Made by a program: the position numbers and the translations under genes
The notes under the pieces: generated by a model
What the model saw: the letters and a program-made list of their open reading frames with translations, nothing else
The model's database searches: none
Told to the model about the DNA's origin: nothing
Shown: positions 5,889 through 11,937 of the stretch, in pieces
Position numbering within the stretch: the first letter of the stretch is position 1
Layout: the number at the start of each line of letters is the position of its first letter
Assembly (NCBI GenBank): GCA_046540855.1
Contig: JBKHEJ010000072.1
Location: forward strand, 1-11,937
Direction: 5' to 3'
Source: T1Sed10-7 sp046540855
GTDB taxonomy: Bacteria; Actinomycetota; Nitriliruptoria; Nitriliruptorales; Nitriliruptoraceae
DNA: 11,937 bases

Positions 5889-7016
5889 GTGGACATCGAG
5901 ACGCTCATCGCCACGGGGACCGGGCGACGTGCCGCCGACGGACGGACCCAGGCCACGAAGCGCTCGCTGCTGGCCGTCTCGCGCTCGCTGGAGGCCATCG
6001 CCGAGCAGCTCGCCGAGGGCCGGGACGCCTTCGCCGTGGTCTCGCTGTTCGAGGACGCGTCCTACTTCGCCTTCGAGCGCGAGCGGTACGCCCGGCTGGC
6101 ACGGCAGGGCCGCGTCGTCGTCGGCTTCGCCGGGGTACAGGAGGCGCCTCCGTTGCCCGCAGGGGTCGCCTTCCTCCCGATGCCGCCCGGCGACGCGCTG
6201 GAGAACGAGTGGACGGTGCTGGTCCTGTCCGAGCCGGTCGCTGCTGGCCTCGTCGCCACCGACCTGCAGGCCGTGGTCGCGGCGCGCTCGCTCGAGCGCG
6301 GTCGGCTGTTCTCCCCCCTGACCTCCTCGGAGCCGGGGTGGGTGCTCGAGCAGGCGGCGCGCGTGCTGGCCGCAGCCCCGGCACAGGTCCGCGCCCCGAT
6401 CCTCGCCCTCGGCGAGGCCGCGGCGCGCCGCCCGGCGGTCCGCGGGGAGCAGGTGCTGCGTGAGGAGCTCGAGGCGGGCTGGTGGCGCGCCCTGACCGTC
6501 GCGGCCTCGATCGAACAGGCCGAGCGGGCCGCGTTGACCGACCCGCTGACCGGGGCCTACAACCGCCGCTTCCTCGAGGGCTACCTCGCCCGCATCGGCC
6601 CGCGTGCCCCCGAGCTCGCGGTCGTGCTGTTCGACCTGGACGGGTTCAAGGGCCTGAACGACCGTTTCGGGCACAGCACCGGCGATGCCGCGCTCCGACG
6701 GTTCGTGCACACGGTCCGCAACCACATCCGTGAGACGGACGTGCTGGTGCGCTACGGCGGCGACGAGTGGTTGCTGATCCTGCCGTCGCTCGCGCTGGAG
6801 GCGGCGGAGCAGCGCGTCGATGCGATCCTCGCGGACTGGTCCGCGACCCGGCTCCCGGCCCCGGCCGAGCACGCCGAGCTGGCGGCCTCCGCGGGGGTCG
6901 GGGTGTTCGCGGCCCACGAGCTGGACGTCGAGGCGATCGATGCGGCCATGTACGTGGCCAAGGCCGCCGGTGGCGGGCAGCGTGTCAGCCTGCCGTCGAG
7001 CCCACCGATGACCTGA
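5889..7016 (+). CDS. DICT-GGDEF diguanylate cyclase
   Basis: A 375-residue soluble protein predicted to make cyclic di-GMP from two GTP. Residues about 20-150 match the DICT sensory domain, which is found with cyclases and two-component proteins: TKRSLLAVSRSLE near residue 23, LFEDASYFAFERERY, and ENEW at 105-108 followed by hydrophobic strands. Its ligand is unknown in the family. The GGDEF domain begins with LTDPLTGAYNRR (216-227), has the metal site FDLDGFK (Asp249) and ends with AMYVAKAAGGG. The signature reads GGDEW (290-294) instead of GGDEF; the catalytic Gly-Gly-Asp-Glu are kept. A product-inhibition I-site, RETD (281-284), stands exactly five residues before it. I chose GTG 5889 because GGAGGAG lies 8 bases upstream; GTG 5862 lacks such a site. 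It precedes the cyd cluster on the same strand. Confidence 0.92.
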   Translation: MDIETLIATGTGRRAADGRTQATKRSLLAVSRSLEAIAEQLAEGRDAFAVVSLFEDASYFAFERERYARLARQGRVVVGFAGVQEAPPLPAGVAFLPMPPGDALENEWTVLVLSEPVAAGLVATDLQAVVAARSLERGRLFSPLTSSEPGWVLEQAARVLAAAPAQVRAPILALGEAAARRPAVRGEQVLREELEAGWWRALTVAASIEQAERAALTDPLTGAYNRRFLEGYLARIGPRAPELAVVLFDLDGFKGLNDRFGHSTGDAALRRFVHTVRNHIRETDVLVRYGGDEWLLILPSLALEAAEQRVDAILADWSATRLPAPAEHAELAASAGVGVFAAHELDVEAIDAAMYVAKAAGGGQRVSLPSSPPMT

Positions 7017-7018
7017 CG

Positions 7019-7044
7019 CTCGCGGCCGCGAGAGGATCCTCGCG
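7019..7044 (+). terminator. Hairpin terminator after the DICT-GGDEF gene
   Basis: CGCGAG (7027-7032) pairs perfectly with CTCGCG (7039-7044) around a 6-base loop, and overlaps a 14-base palindrome, CTCGCGGCCGCGAG (7019-7032). It begins 3 bases after the stop codon. No U-tract follows. A second stem downstream, CCGCTC/GAGCGG (7127-7143), could add to termination. Confidence 0.5.
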
Positions 7045-7164
7045 CGGCACCCTCCCCGGTCACCGCCCGGGCTGCTGGGTGCGCACCCCGCGGGCCACTC
7101 GCACCGGGGGTGGCGTGCCCCGAGGGCCGCTCGGCCTGAGCGGTACGCGCACCGAGGTGGAGGT

Positions 7165-7206
7165 GGGCCGAAGGTCCCCGACGAGGGGCCTACCCGACCC
7201 TAGGGC
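7165..7206 (+). promoter_or_regulatory. Putative cydA promoter with a DosR/DevR-like box
   Basis: GGGCCGAAGGTCCC at 7165-7178 reads GGGACCTTCGGCCC on the other strand, resembling the DosR/DevR hypoxia box (GGGACTWWAGTCCC and its GGGAC..GGCCC variants). A possible -10 element, TAGGGC, lies at 7201-7206. If transcription starts near 7213, the box centre is about 41-42 bases upstream, the usual place for an activator covering the -35 region. There is no good -35, as expected for an activator-dependent promoter. The near-palindrome is seen; its function is inferred, and no DosR gene is in the window. Confidence 0.4.
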
Positions 7207-7212
7207 TGTCCA

Positions 7213-7383
7213 GGTTCTGCGGGGCACCGTGCGGCGAGCAAGACCGTGCTCCCGTGTCACCGCGCGCGCCTGCGCGGTACCGGCCACGACCACACCCCCG
7301 CCCCCCCGCACCGACCCGTCGACCGGCTGCACGACGCCCTGCCACCCACACGGCGCCGGCGCCGCCGAGGAGGAGCTCCCGAC
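7213..7383 (+). other. Leader region of cydA, no gene seen
   Basis: The 367 bases between the cyclase and cydA hold no convincing gene. The cydA frame is open back beyond GTG 7246, but that extension is low-complexity and the CydA family sequence begins at 7384. ACCGCGC (7259-7265) pairs with GCGCGGT (7272-7278) in a perfect 7-bp stem. A C-rich tract around 7290-7310 and the palindrome GGCGCCGGCGCC (7352-7363) precede the ribosome binding site. No known riboswitch was recognised. Confidence 0.35.
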
Positions 7384-8799
7384 GTGGAAGCGCTCGAGTT
7401 CGCCCGCATCCAGTTCGGCTCGACCACGATCTACCACTTCTTCTTCGTGCCGATGTCGATCGGGCTGGTACCGCTGGTCGCGATCTTCCACACCCAGTAC
7501 GTCCGCACCGGCGAGGAGCGCTACCGGCGACTGGCGAAGTTCTGGGGGAAGTTCTTCCTGATCATCTTCGCGATGGGGATCGTCACCGGGATCGTGCAGG
7601 AGTTCCAGTTCGGGATGAACTGGTCCAACTACTCCTGGTTCGTCGGGGACATCTTCGGCGCGCCACTGGCGCTCGAGGCGCTGCTCGCCTTCTTCCTCGA
7701 GTCCACCTTCCTCGGCCTGTGGATCTTCGGCTGGGACCGGCTGAGCCCGAGGCTCCACCTCGCCACCATCTGGCTCGTGGTGATCGGGACGCACCTGTCC
7801 GCGTACTTCATCCTCGCCGCGAACTCCTGGATGCAGCACCCGGTCGGGTTCACGATCGACCCGGAGACGGGCCAGGCACGGCTGGAGAACTTCGTCGAGG
7901 TGCTCACCAACCCCTACCTCGCCGGCCAGTTCTCCCACACCGTCTTCGCCGCCTGGACCACCGGGGCGTTCATCGTGCTCGGCGTGTCCGCGCTGTACCT
8001 GCTGCGCAAGCGCGACGTCGAGGTGTTCGCCACCTCGGCCCGCACGGCGGTGACGCTCGCGGCGATCACCTCGATCGGGGTCGCGTTCGTTGGTCACGAC
8101 CAGGCACAGCACCTCACCGAGACCCAGCCGATGAAGATCGCCGCCGCTGAGGCCCACTGGGACACGGGCACCGGGGTGCCGCTGTCGCTGTTCGCGGTCG
8201 GTGACGTCGACAACCGCGAGAACATCGTCGACATCGGGCTCCCCTACGGCCTGTCGGTCCTGGCGACGAACACCCTCGAGGGCGAGGTCGAGGGGATGAA
8301 CGACATCCAGGCCCGCTACGAGGAGGAGTTCGGCCCCGGCAACTACCTCCCACCGGTCATCATCACCTACTGGTCCTTCCGCATCATGGTCGGCGCCGGG
8401 ATGGTCATGATCGCGCTCGCCCTCTACGGCCTGGTGACCTCCCTGCGGGGCCGGATCGCCGACACCGACGACCGCGTGAACCGGCTGTGGCTCAAGGCGC
8501 TGCCCTGGGCGATGTCCCTGCCCTTCATCGCCAACACCGCCGGCTGGGTGCTGACCGAGATGGGGCGCCAACCCTGGGTCGCCTACGGACTGCTGCGCAC
8601 CGAGGACGGGGTCTCCCCGGCGGTCTCGACGCTCGAGGTCGTGCTCACCCTGGCCGGGTTCACCCTCGTGTACGGCGTGCTCATGGTGGTCACCATCGGC
8701 CTGCTCAAGCGCCACATCGAGGCCGGGCCTCCGGATGCGGAGGAGGGTGAGGTCGACGAGGAGCACCGCACCTTCTCCCCGCTGAGCGGTGGCTACTGA
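7384..8799 (+). CDS. cydA: Cytochrome bd quinol oxidase subunit I
   Basis: Haem-bearing membrane subunit of the bd-type terminal oxidase, which oxidises quinol and reduces oxygen to water without pumping protons; favoured at low oxygen. The 471 residues carry about nine hydrophobic segments. Haem ligands of E. coli CydA are matched: His18 (haem d), His185 and Met335 (b558) and Glu392 in EMGRQPW (b595). Quinol-site Lys251 and Glu256 (in MKIAAAEAHW) correspond to E. coli Lys252 and Glu257. The protein lacks the long insertion of the E. coli Q-loop, so it belongs to the short-loop group. I chose GTG 7384 because GGAGGAG at 7369-7375 lies 8 bases upstream and the family N-terminus starts there. 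cydB follows after 54 bases, clearly in the same operon. Confidence 0.97.
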   Translation: MEALEFARIQFGSTTIYHFFFVPMSIGLVPLVAIFHTQYVRTGEERYRRLAKFWGKFFLIIFAMGIVTGIVQEFQFGMNWSNYSWFVGDIFGAPLALEALLAFFLESTFLGLWIFGWDRLSPRLHLATIWLVVIGTHLSAYFILAANSWMQHPVGFTIDPETGQARLENFVEVLTNPYLAGQFSHTVFAAWTTGAFIVLGVSALYLLRKRDVEVFATSARTAVTLAAITSIGVAFVGHDQAQHLTETQPMKIAAAEAHWDTGTGVPLSLFAVGDVDNRENIVDIGLPYGLSVLATNTLEGEVEGMNDIQARYEEEFGPGNYLPPVIITYWSFRIMVGAGMVMIALALYGLVTSLRGRIADTDDRVNRLWLKALPWAMSLPFIANTAGWVLTEMGRQPWVAYGLLRTEDGVSPAVSTLEVVLTLAGFTLVYGVLMVVTIGLLKRHIEAGPPDAEEGEVDEEHRTFSPLSGGY

Positions 8800-8853
8800 G
8801 CCCGGGCCTGTCCCGCCCCACACGACGCGCCCGGAGCGCCAGGAGGACCCACG

Positions 8854-9993
8854 ATGGACTGGATGAACCTCGAGACCCTGTGGTTCGCGTTGATCGCCGT
8901 GCTGTTCATCGGCTACTTCGTGCTCGAGGGCTTCGACTTCGGGGTCGGCATCCTCACCAAGGTCATCGCGCACGACGACACCGACCGACGGGTGCTGATC
9001 AACACGATCGGGCCGGTCTGGGACGGCAACGAGGTGTGGGTCATCACCGCCGGCGGTGCGATGTTCGCGGCGTTCCCCCTGTGGTACGCGACGGTGTTCT
9101 CGAGCTTCTACCTGCCGCTGTTCCTGATCCTGATCGGGCTGATCGTCCGCGGGGTCGCCTTCGAGTTCCGCGGCAAGCGCACCGACGAGCGCTGGCGCTG
9201 GTGGTGGGACCAGGCGATCTTCTACGGCTCGCTGCTCCCGGCGATCCTGTGGGGCGTGGCCTTCGCGAACTTCGTCCGTGGGATCCCGATCGAGGCGGAC
9301 GGGCTGTTCGTGGGGTCGCTGCTCGACCTGCTGCACCCCTACGCCCTGCTCGGTGGGGCCGGGACCCTGCTGATGTTCACGCTGCACGGAGCGGTCTACC
9401 TCGCCCTCAAGACCGAGGACGGCGGCGAGATCCAGCAGCGGGCCGAGAAGCTCGGGCTGTGGCTCTCCGTCCTCACCGCGGCCGGGATCATCGGCTTCCT
9501 CGTGTGGACCTACTTCAACGCGGTCGCCGCCGGCGACATGGGCGTGGTCCCGGGCATCGTGCCCGTCTCGGCGATGGGTGCGGCCGTCGCCGTGCCGCTC
9601 CTGCTGCGCGAGAAGCTGCACGGCTGGGCCTTCGTGGCCACCACCTCGATGATCGCCCTGACGACCTTGACGCTGTTCCTGAACCTCTACCCGCGACTGC
9701 TCGTGTCCTCGATCGACCCGGCCTTCGACATCACGATCGAGAACGCCAAGGCCAGCGACCTGACGCTCACGATCATGAGCTGGGCGGCGATCGTGTTCGT
9801 GCCGATCGTGATCGCCTACCAGTCGTGGAGCTACTGGGTGTTCCGGCACCGCGTCAGCCGTGACAGCGTCGAGGCACCCTCGGACACCCCGCTGCAGGTC
9901 ATCGACCGGCGCCTCGCCCAAGCCAAGGCCGCGAAGAAGGGCCGCAAGGACGACACCGACGCTGGCACGGACACCGGCGTCGGGGACGCCTGA
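8854..9993 (+). CDS. cydB: Cytochrome bd quinol oxidase subunit II
   Basis: Second core membrane subunit of the bd oxidase, needed for stable haem binding by CydA. The 379 residues begin with the family pattern FVLEGFDFGVG (22-32) and contain WDGNEVWVITAGGAMFAAFP (from Trp56) and FEFRGKR, with about eight to nine hydrophobic segments. The C-terminal 45 residues or so are a cytoplasmic tail rich in Lys, Ala and Asp, somewhat longer than in E. coli and probably disordered. ATG 8854 is preceded by AGGAGG at 8841-8846. No CydX-like small subunit was found directly downstream. Confidence 0.97.
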   Translation: MDWMNLETLWFALIAVLFIGYFVLEGFDFGVGILTKVIAHDDTDRRVLINTIGPVWDGNEVWVITAGGAMFAAFPLWYATVFSSFYLPLFLILIGLIVRGVAFEFRGKRTDERWRWWWDQAIFYGSLLPAILWGVAFANFVRGIPIEADGLFVGSLLDLLHPYALLGGAGTLLMFTLHGAVYLALKTEDGGEIQQRAEKLGLWLSVLTAAGIIGFLVWTYFNAVAAGDMGVVPGIVPVSAMGAAVAVPLLLREKLHGWAFVATTSMIALTTLTLFLNLYPRLLVSSIDPAFDITIENAKASDLTLTIMSWAAIVFVPIVIAYQSWSYWVFRHRVSRDSVEAPSDTPLQVIDRRLAQAKAAKKGRKDDTDAGTDTGVGDA

Positions 9994-10017
9994 CCCCGGG
10001 TCGGCAGGCCGGGACCC
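9992..10017 (+). terminator. Weak hairpin between cydB and cydD
   Basis: GGGTC (9998-10002) pairs with GACCC (10013-10017), with extra GGC/GCC pairing inside; the first arm also pairs with GACCC overlapping the cydB stop. There is no U-tract. It could be a partial terminator or processing site that lowers cydD expression relative to cydAB. Confidence 0.3.
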
Positions 10018-10091
10018 ACGCGCGAGGGCGTGATCACGGCGCGTGAGCGCATCGACGGTGCGCCGCGCAGCCCGGGTGCCGGCTCGGCCCG

Positions 10092-10108
10092 TACGCTCCC
10101 CGGCCGTG
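10092..10108 (+). promoter_or_regulatory. Probable leaderless promoter of cydD
   Basis: A -10-like TACGCT at 10092-10097 stands 8 bases before GTG 10106, the spacing that puts the transcription start at or next to the start codon. No Shine-Dalgarno sequence precedes this GTG or the in-frame GTGs at 10043, 10058 and 10076. Leaderless messages are common in actinobacteria. No good -35 is visible. Confidence 0.4.
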
Positions 10109-11937
10109 ACCACCCCACCCATCGCCGCGCCCGCTGACACCTCCGCCGCCGACCGCGGCGGGCCAGAGGTGGTGGACGGCGAACCACCGGTAGGCGAACG
10201 CGACCTCGGCCGGTCCCTGCCCGGCCAGCGGCTCAGCGACCGGGCCAGCCGGCCGCCGGTCGATCCGCGCCTGCTGCGTTTCGACCCCGCCGTACCGCGC
10301 CTGCTCGGGGTCGGGGCGCTCCTCGCGCTCGTGACCGCGCTGGCGCTGCTGGTCCAGGCCACCGCGCTCGGCTCGATCGCGGCCCGGACCTTCCTCGAGG
10401 GTGCTCCGCTCAGCGAGCACCTCGACCTGCTCTGGTGGCTGGTCGGTGCGGTGGCGGTGCGGGCCGCCGCGACCTGGGCCACGGCGCTGCTCGGGCACCG
10501 CACCGCCGCCCGGGTGAAGTCGGGGCTGCGCCGCGCCGTGGTCGCCGAGGTGGCACGCCGCCCACCCGGCGAGGTGGACGAGGACACCGGCGGGTTGGCC
10601 GCGGCGCTGACGGACGGCATCGACGCCCTGGACGGGGTGTTCGGCGGGTACCTGCCGGCCCTGCTGGCCGGGGTCATCATCCCGGTGACGATCGTGGTCT
10701 ACGTCGCCACGCTCGATCCGACCTCGGCGCTCGTCCTGATCATCACCCTCCCGCTGATCCCGCTGTTCATGGTGCTGATCGGCCTGGCCGCCCGGGCGGC
10801 GACCCGGCGACGCTTCCGGGCGCTGACCGGACTGTCCGGCCAGCTGCTGACGGTCCTGCAGGGCCTCACGGTGGTCCACGTGGCCCGGGCGGGCGAGCGC
10901 GTCGCCGCCGCGGTCCGGGCCGGCGCCGAACGGCTCCGCACCACCACCCTGGAGACGCTCCGGGTCGCGTTCCTGTCCGCGCTGGCGCTGGAGCTCCTGG
11001 CCGCGCTCAGCGTCGCCACCGTCGCGGTCATCGCCGGGGTCCGGCTCGCCGAGGCCACCGGGATCACCTTCGAGCCGGTCCTCATCGCCCTGCTGCTGGC
11101 GCCGGAGGCGTTCCTCCCGCTGCGCAACGTCGGGACGCAGTTCCACGCCAACGAGGACGGGGCCGCGGCCTCCGACCGGCTCCTCGCCCTCCTGGACGAC
11201 GACCGGCCCTCCGGGGTGCCGACCGGCCCCGGAGGCGCGCACGCTCCCGACCCGGCGACCGCACCCCTGCGCCTGGAGGGGGTGACGGTGACCTACCCGG
11301 ACCGTGCCGCACCGGCCCTGGCGGCCGTCGACCTCGAGGTCACCCCCGGTGAGCGGCTCGCGGTCCTCGGCGCCTCCGGGGCCGGCAAGTCCACCTTGGC
11401 CGCGCTCCTGCTCGGCCTGCGCACGCCGGACGAGGGCACGGTCTCGGTCGCCGAGGTCGACCTCGCCCACCTCGACGCGCGTGCCTGGCACGCCCGCGCC
11501 GCCTGGGTCCCGCAGGTGCCGGCGTCGCTCAGGGGGACCGTGCGGGAGGTGGTCACGCTCGGGTGTCCGACCCCGCCGACGGATGCCGAGGTGGTACGCG
11601 CCCTGGCTGCGGTCCACCTCGACGCCGAGGTGGCGGCCCTCCCGGCCGGGCTGGACACCCGCATCGGGCCTGAGGGGCGGGGCCTGTCCGCCGGGCAGCG
11701 CCGACGGCTCGCCATCGCCCGGGCGCTCCTGCGGCCCGCGGGCCTGCTGGTGCTCGACGAGCCCACCGGCGACCTCGACGTCGAGGCCGAGCGGGCCGTG
11801 CGCGACGCGCTGCGCGCCGTGGCGGGGGAGCGGACCGTGGTGGTGCTCACCCACCGGGTGGCGGTGGCGGCCGACGCCGACCGGCTCGTCGTCCTCGACG
11901 AGGCGCGGGTGGTGGAGACCGGCCGGCCAGCCGAGCT
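10106..11937 (+). CDS. cydD: CydD-type ABC transporter for bd oxidase assembly (3' end outside window)
   Basis: Membrane-spanning ABC exporter half. In E. coli the CydDC pair exports cysteine and glutathione and is required for cytochrome bd assembly. At least 610 residues are visible. A hydrophilic N-terminal extension of about 50-60 residues precedes the exporter membrane domain (about 60-360), which contains the family-typical stretch around PLRNVGTQFHANEDG. The nucleotide-binding domain has Walker A GASGAGKST (422-430), Q-loop VPQVPAS, signature LSAGQ (527-531), Walker B LLVLDEPTGDLD (Asp551, Glu552) and the H-loop His583. All catalytic residues are intact. The frame is still open at the window edge; in many actinobacteria CydD and CydC are fused, and that cannot be checked here. 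The start is uncertain; GTG 10106 fits a leaderless message. It is 112 bases after cydB. Confidence 0.9.
   Translation, partial: MTTPPIAAPADTSAADRGGPEVVDGEPPVGERDLGRSLPGQRLSDRASRPPVDPRLLRFDPAVPRLLGVGALLALVTALALLVQATALGSIAARTFLEGAPLSEHLDLLWWLVGAVAVRAAATWATALLGHRTAARVKSGLRRAVVAEVARRPPGEVDEDTGGLAAALTDGIDALDGVFGGYLPALLAGVIIPVTIVVYVATLDPTSALVLIITLPLIPLFMVLIGLAARAATRRRFRALTGLSGQLLTVLQGLTVVHVARAGERVAAAVRAGAERLRTTTLETLRVAFLSALALELLAALSVATVAVIAGVRLAEATGITFEPVLIALLLAPEAFLPLRNVGTQFHANEDGAAASDRLLALLDDDRPSGVPTGPGGAHAPDPATAPLRLEGVTVTYPDRAAPALAAVDLEVTPGERLAVLGASGAGKSTLAALLLGLRTPDEGTVSVAEVDLAHLDARAWHARAAWVPQVPASLRGTVREVVTLGCPTPPTDAEVVRALAAVHLDAEVAALPAGLDTRIGPEGRGLSAGQRRRLAIARALLRPAGLLVLDEPTGDLDVEAERAVRDALRAVAGERTVVVLTHRVAVAADADRLVVLDEARVVETGRPAE

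Noticed and set aside
5688..6917. Minus-strand open frame of 409 codons opposite the DICT-GGDEF gene
   Set aside because: Shadow frame with repetitive Arg/Gly/Gln composition; the GGDEF and DICT motifs on the plus strand leave no doubt.
7198..7214. Second DosR-like box around the palindrome CCCTAGGG
   Set aside because: The palindrome is real, but the bases around it do not fit the GGGAC..GTCCC spacing; it overlaps the proposed -10 element instead.
7246..7383. N-terminal extension of CydA from GTG 7246
   Set aside because: CydA proteins start a few residues before the FARIQFG segment; GTG 7384 has a strong ribosome binding site, and the extension is Pro/Arg/His low-complexity sequence.
7060..10680. 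Very long minus-strand open frame (1206 codons) opposite cydA, cydB and the start of cydD
   Set aside because: It is the antisense mirror of real genes in GC-rich DNA. The translation is rich in Arg, Gly, Pro, His, Gln and Asp with no domain motifs, and the plus-strand genes are certain.
10034..11854. Minus-strand open frame of 606 codons opposite cydD
   Set aside because: Low-complexity, polar translation without motifs; the plus strand carries an intact ABC transporter with all nucleotide-binding motifs.

Overview
The DNA is very GC-rich throughout, with GTG starts, purine-rich ribosome binding sites and long open antisense frames that mirror real genes. Together with a bifunctional-nuclease gene beside a ResR (Rv1830)-type MerR gene, a pairing known from mycobacteria, this points to a chromosome of an actinomycetote. 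A deep-branching class such as Nitriliruptoria is possible, but that is a guess from gene content. I see no insertion sequence, phage gene, CRISPR array, tRNA or rRNA; this looks like ordinary core chromosome with some interesting regulatory DNA.

Layout. (1) 1-1839, plus strand: the tail of an unidentified gene overlaps a secreted D-alanyl-D-alanine carboxypeptidase (peptidoglycan trimming), followed by a bifunctional nuclease (DUF151) gene and a hairpin terminator. (2) 1840-2359: 520 bases without a gene, holding a perfect 19-base palindrome that looks like a MerR-family operator and then a run of small hairpins, probably the leader of the next gene. (3) 2360-4835, plus strand: a ResR-type MerR regulator and a soluble three-PAS histidine kinase with its own promoter. 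(4) 4839-5675, minus strand: endonuclease IV (base-excision repair), convergent with the kinase and only 3 bases away. (5) 5889-7016, plus strand: a DICT-GGDEF diguanylate cyclase. (6) 7384 to the window end: the cytochrome bd oxidase cluster, cydA, cydB and a cydD-type ABC exporter gene that runs off the edge.

How the parts fit. cydAB encode a high-affinity, non-proton-pumping quinol oxidase used at low oxygen or under respiratory stress; the CydD-type transporter is needed for its assembly. Upstream of cydA is a 14-base near-palindrome resembling the DosR/DevR hypoxia box, placed where an activator of a class II promoter would sit. The kinase and the DICT-GGDEF cyclase are cytosolic signalling proteins without partner genes in view; a link to respiration is suggested only by proximity.

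No complete new system is evident. The points most worth a second look are regulatory: the SoxR-box-like palindrome and structured leader before merR, the DosR-like box before cydA, and a probable leaderless start for cydD.
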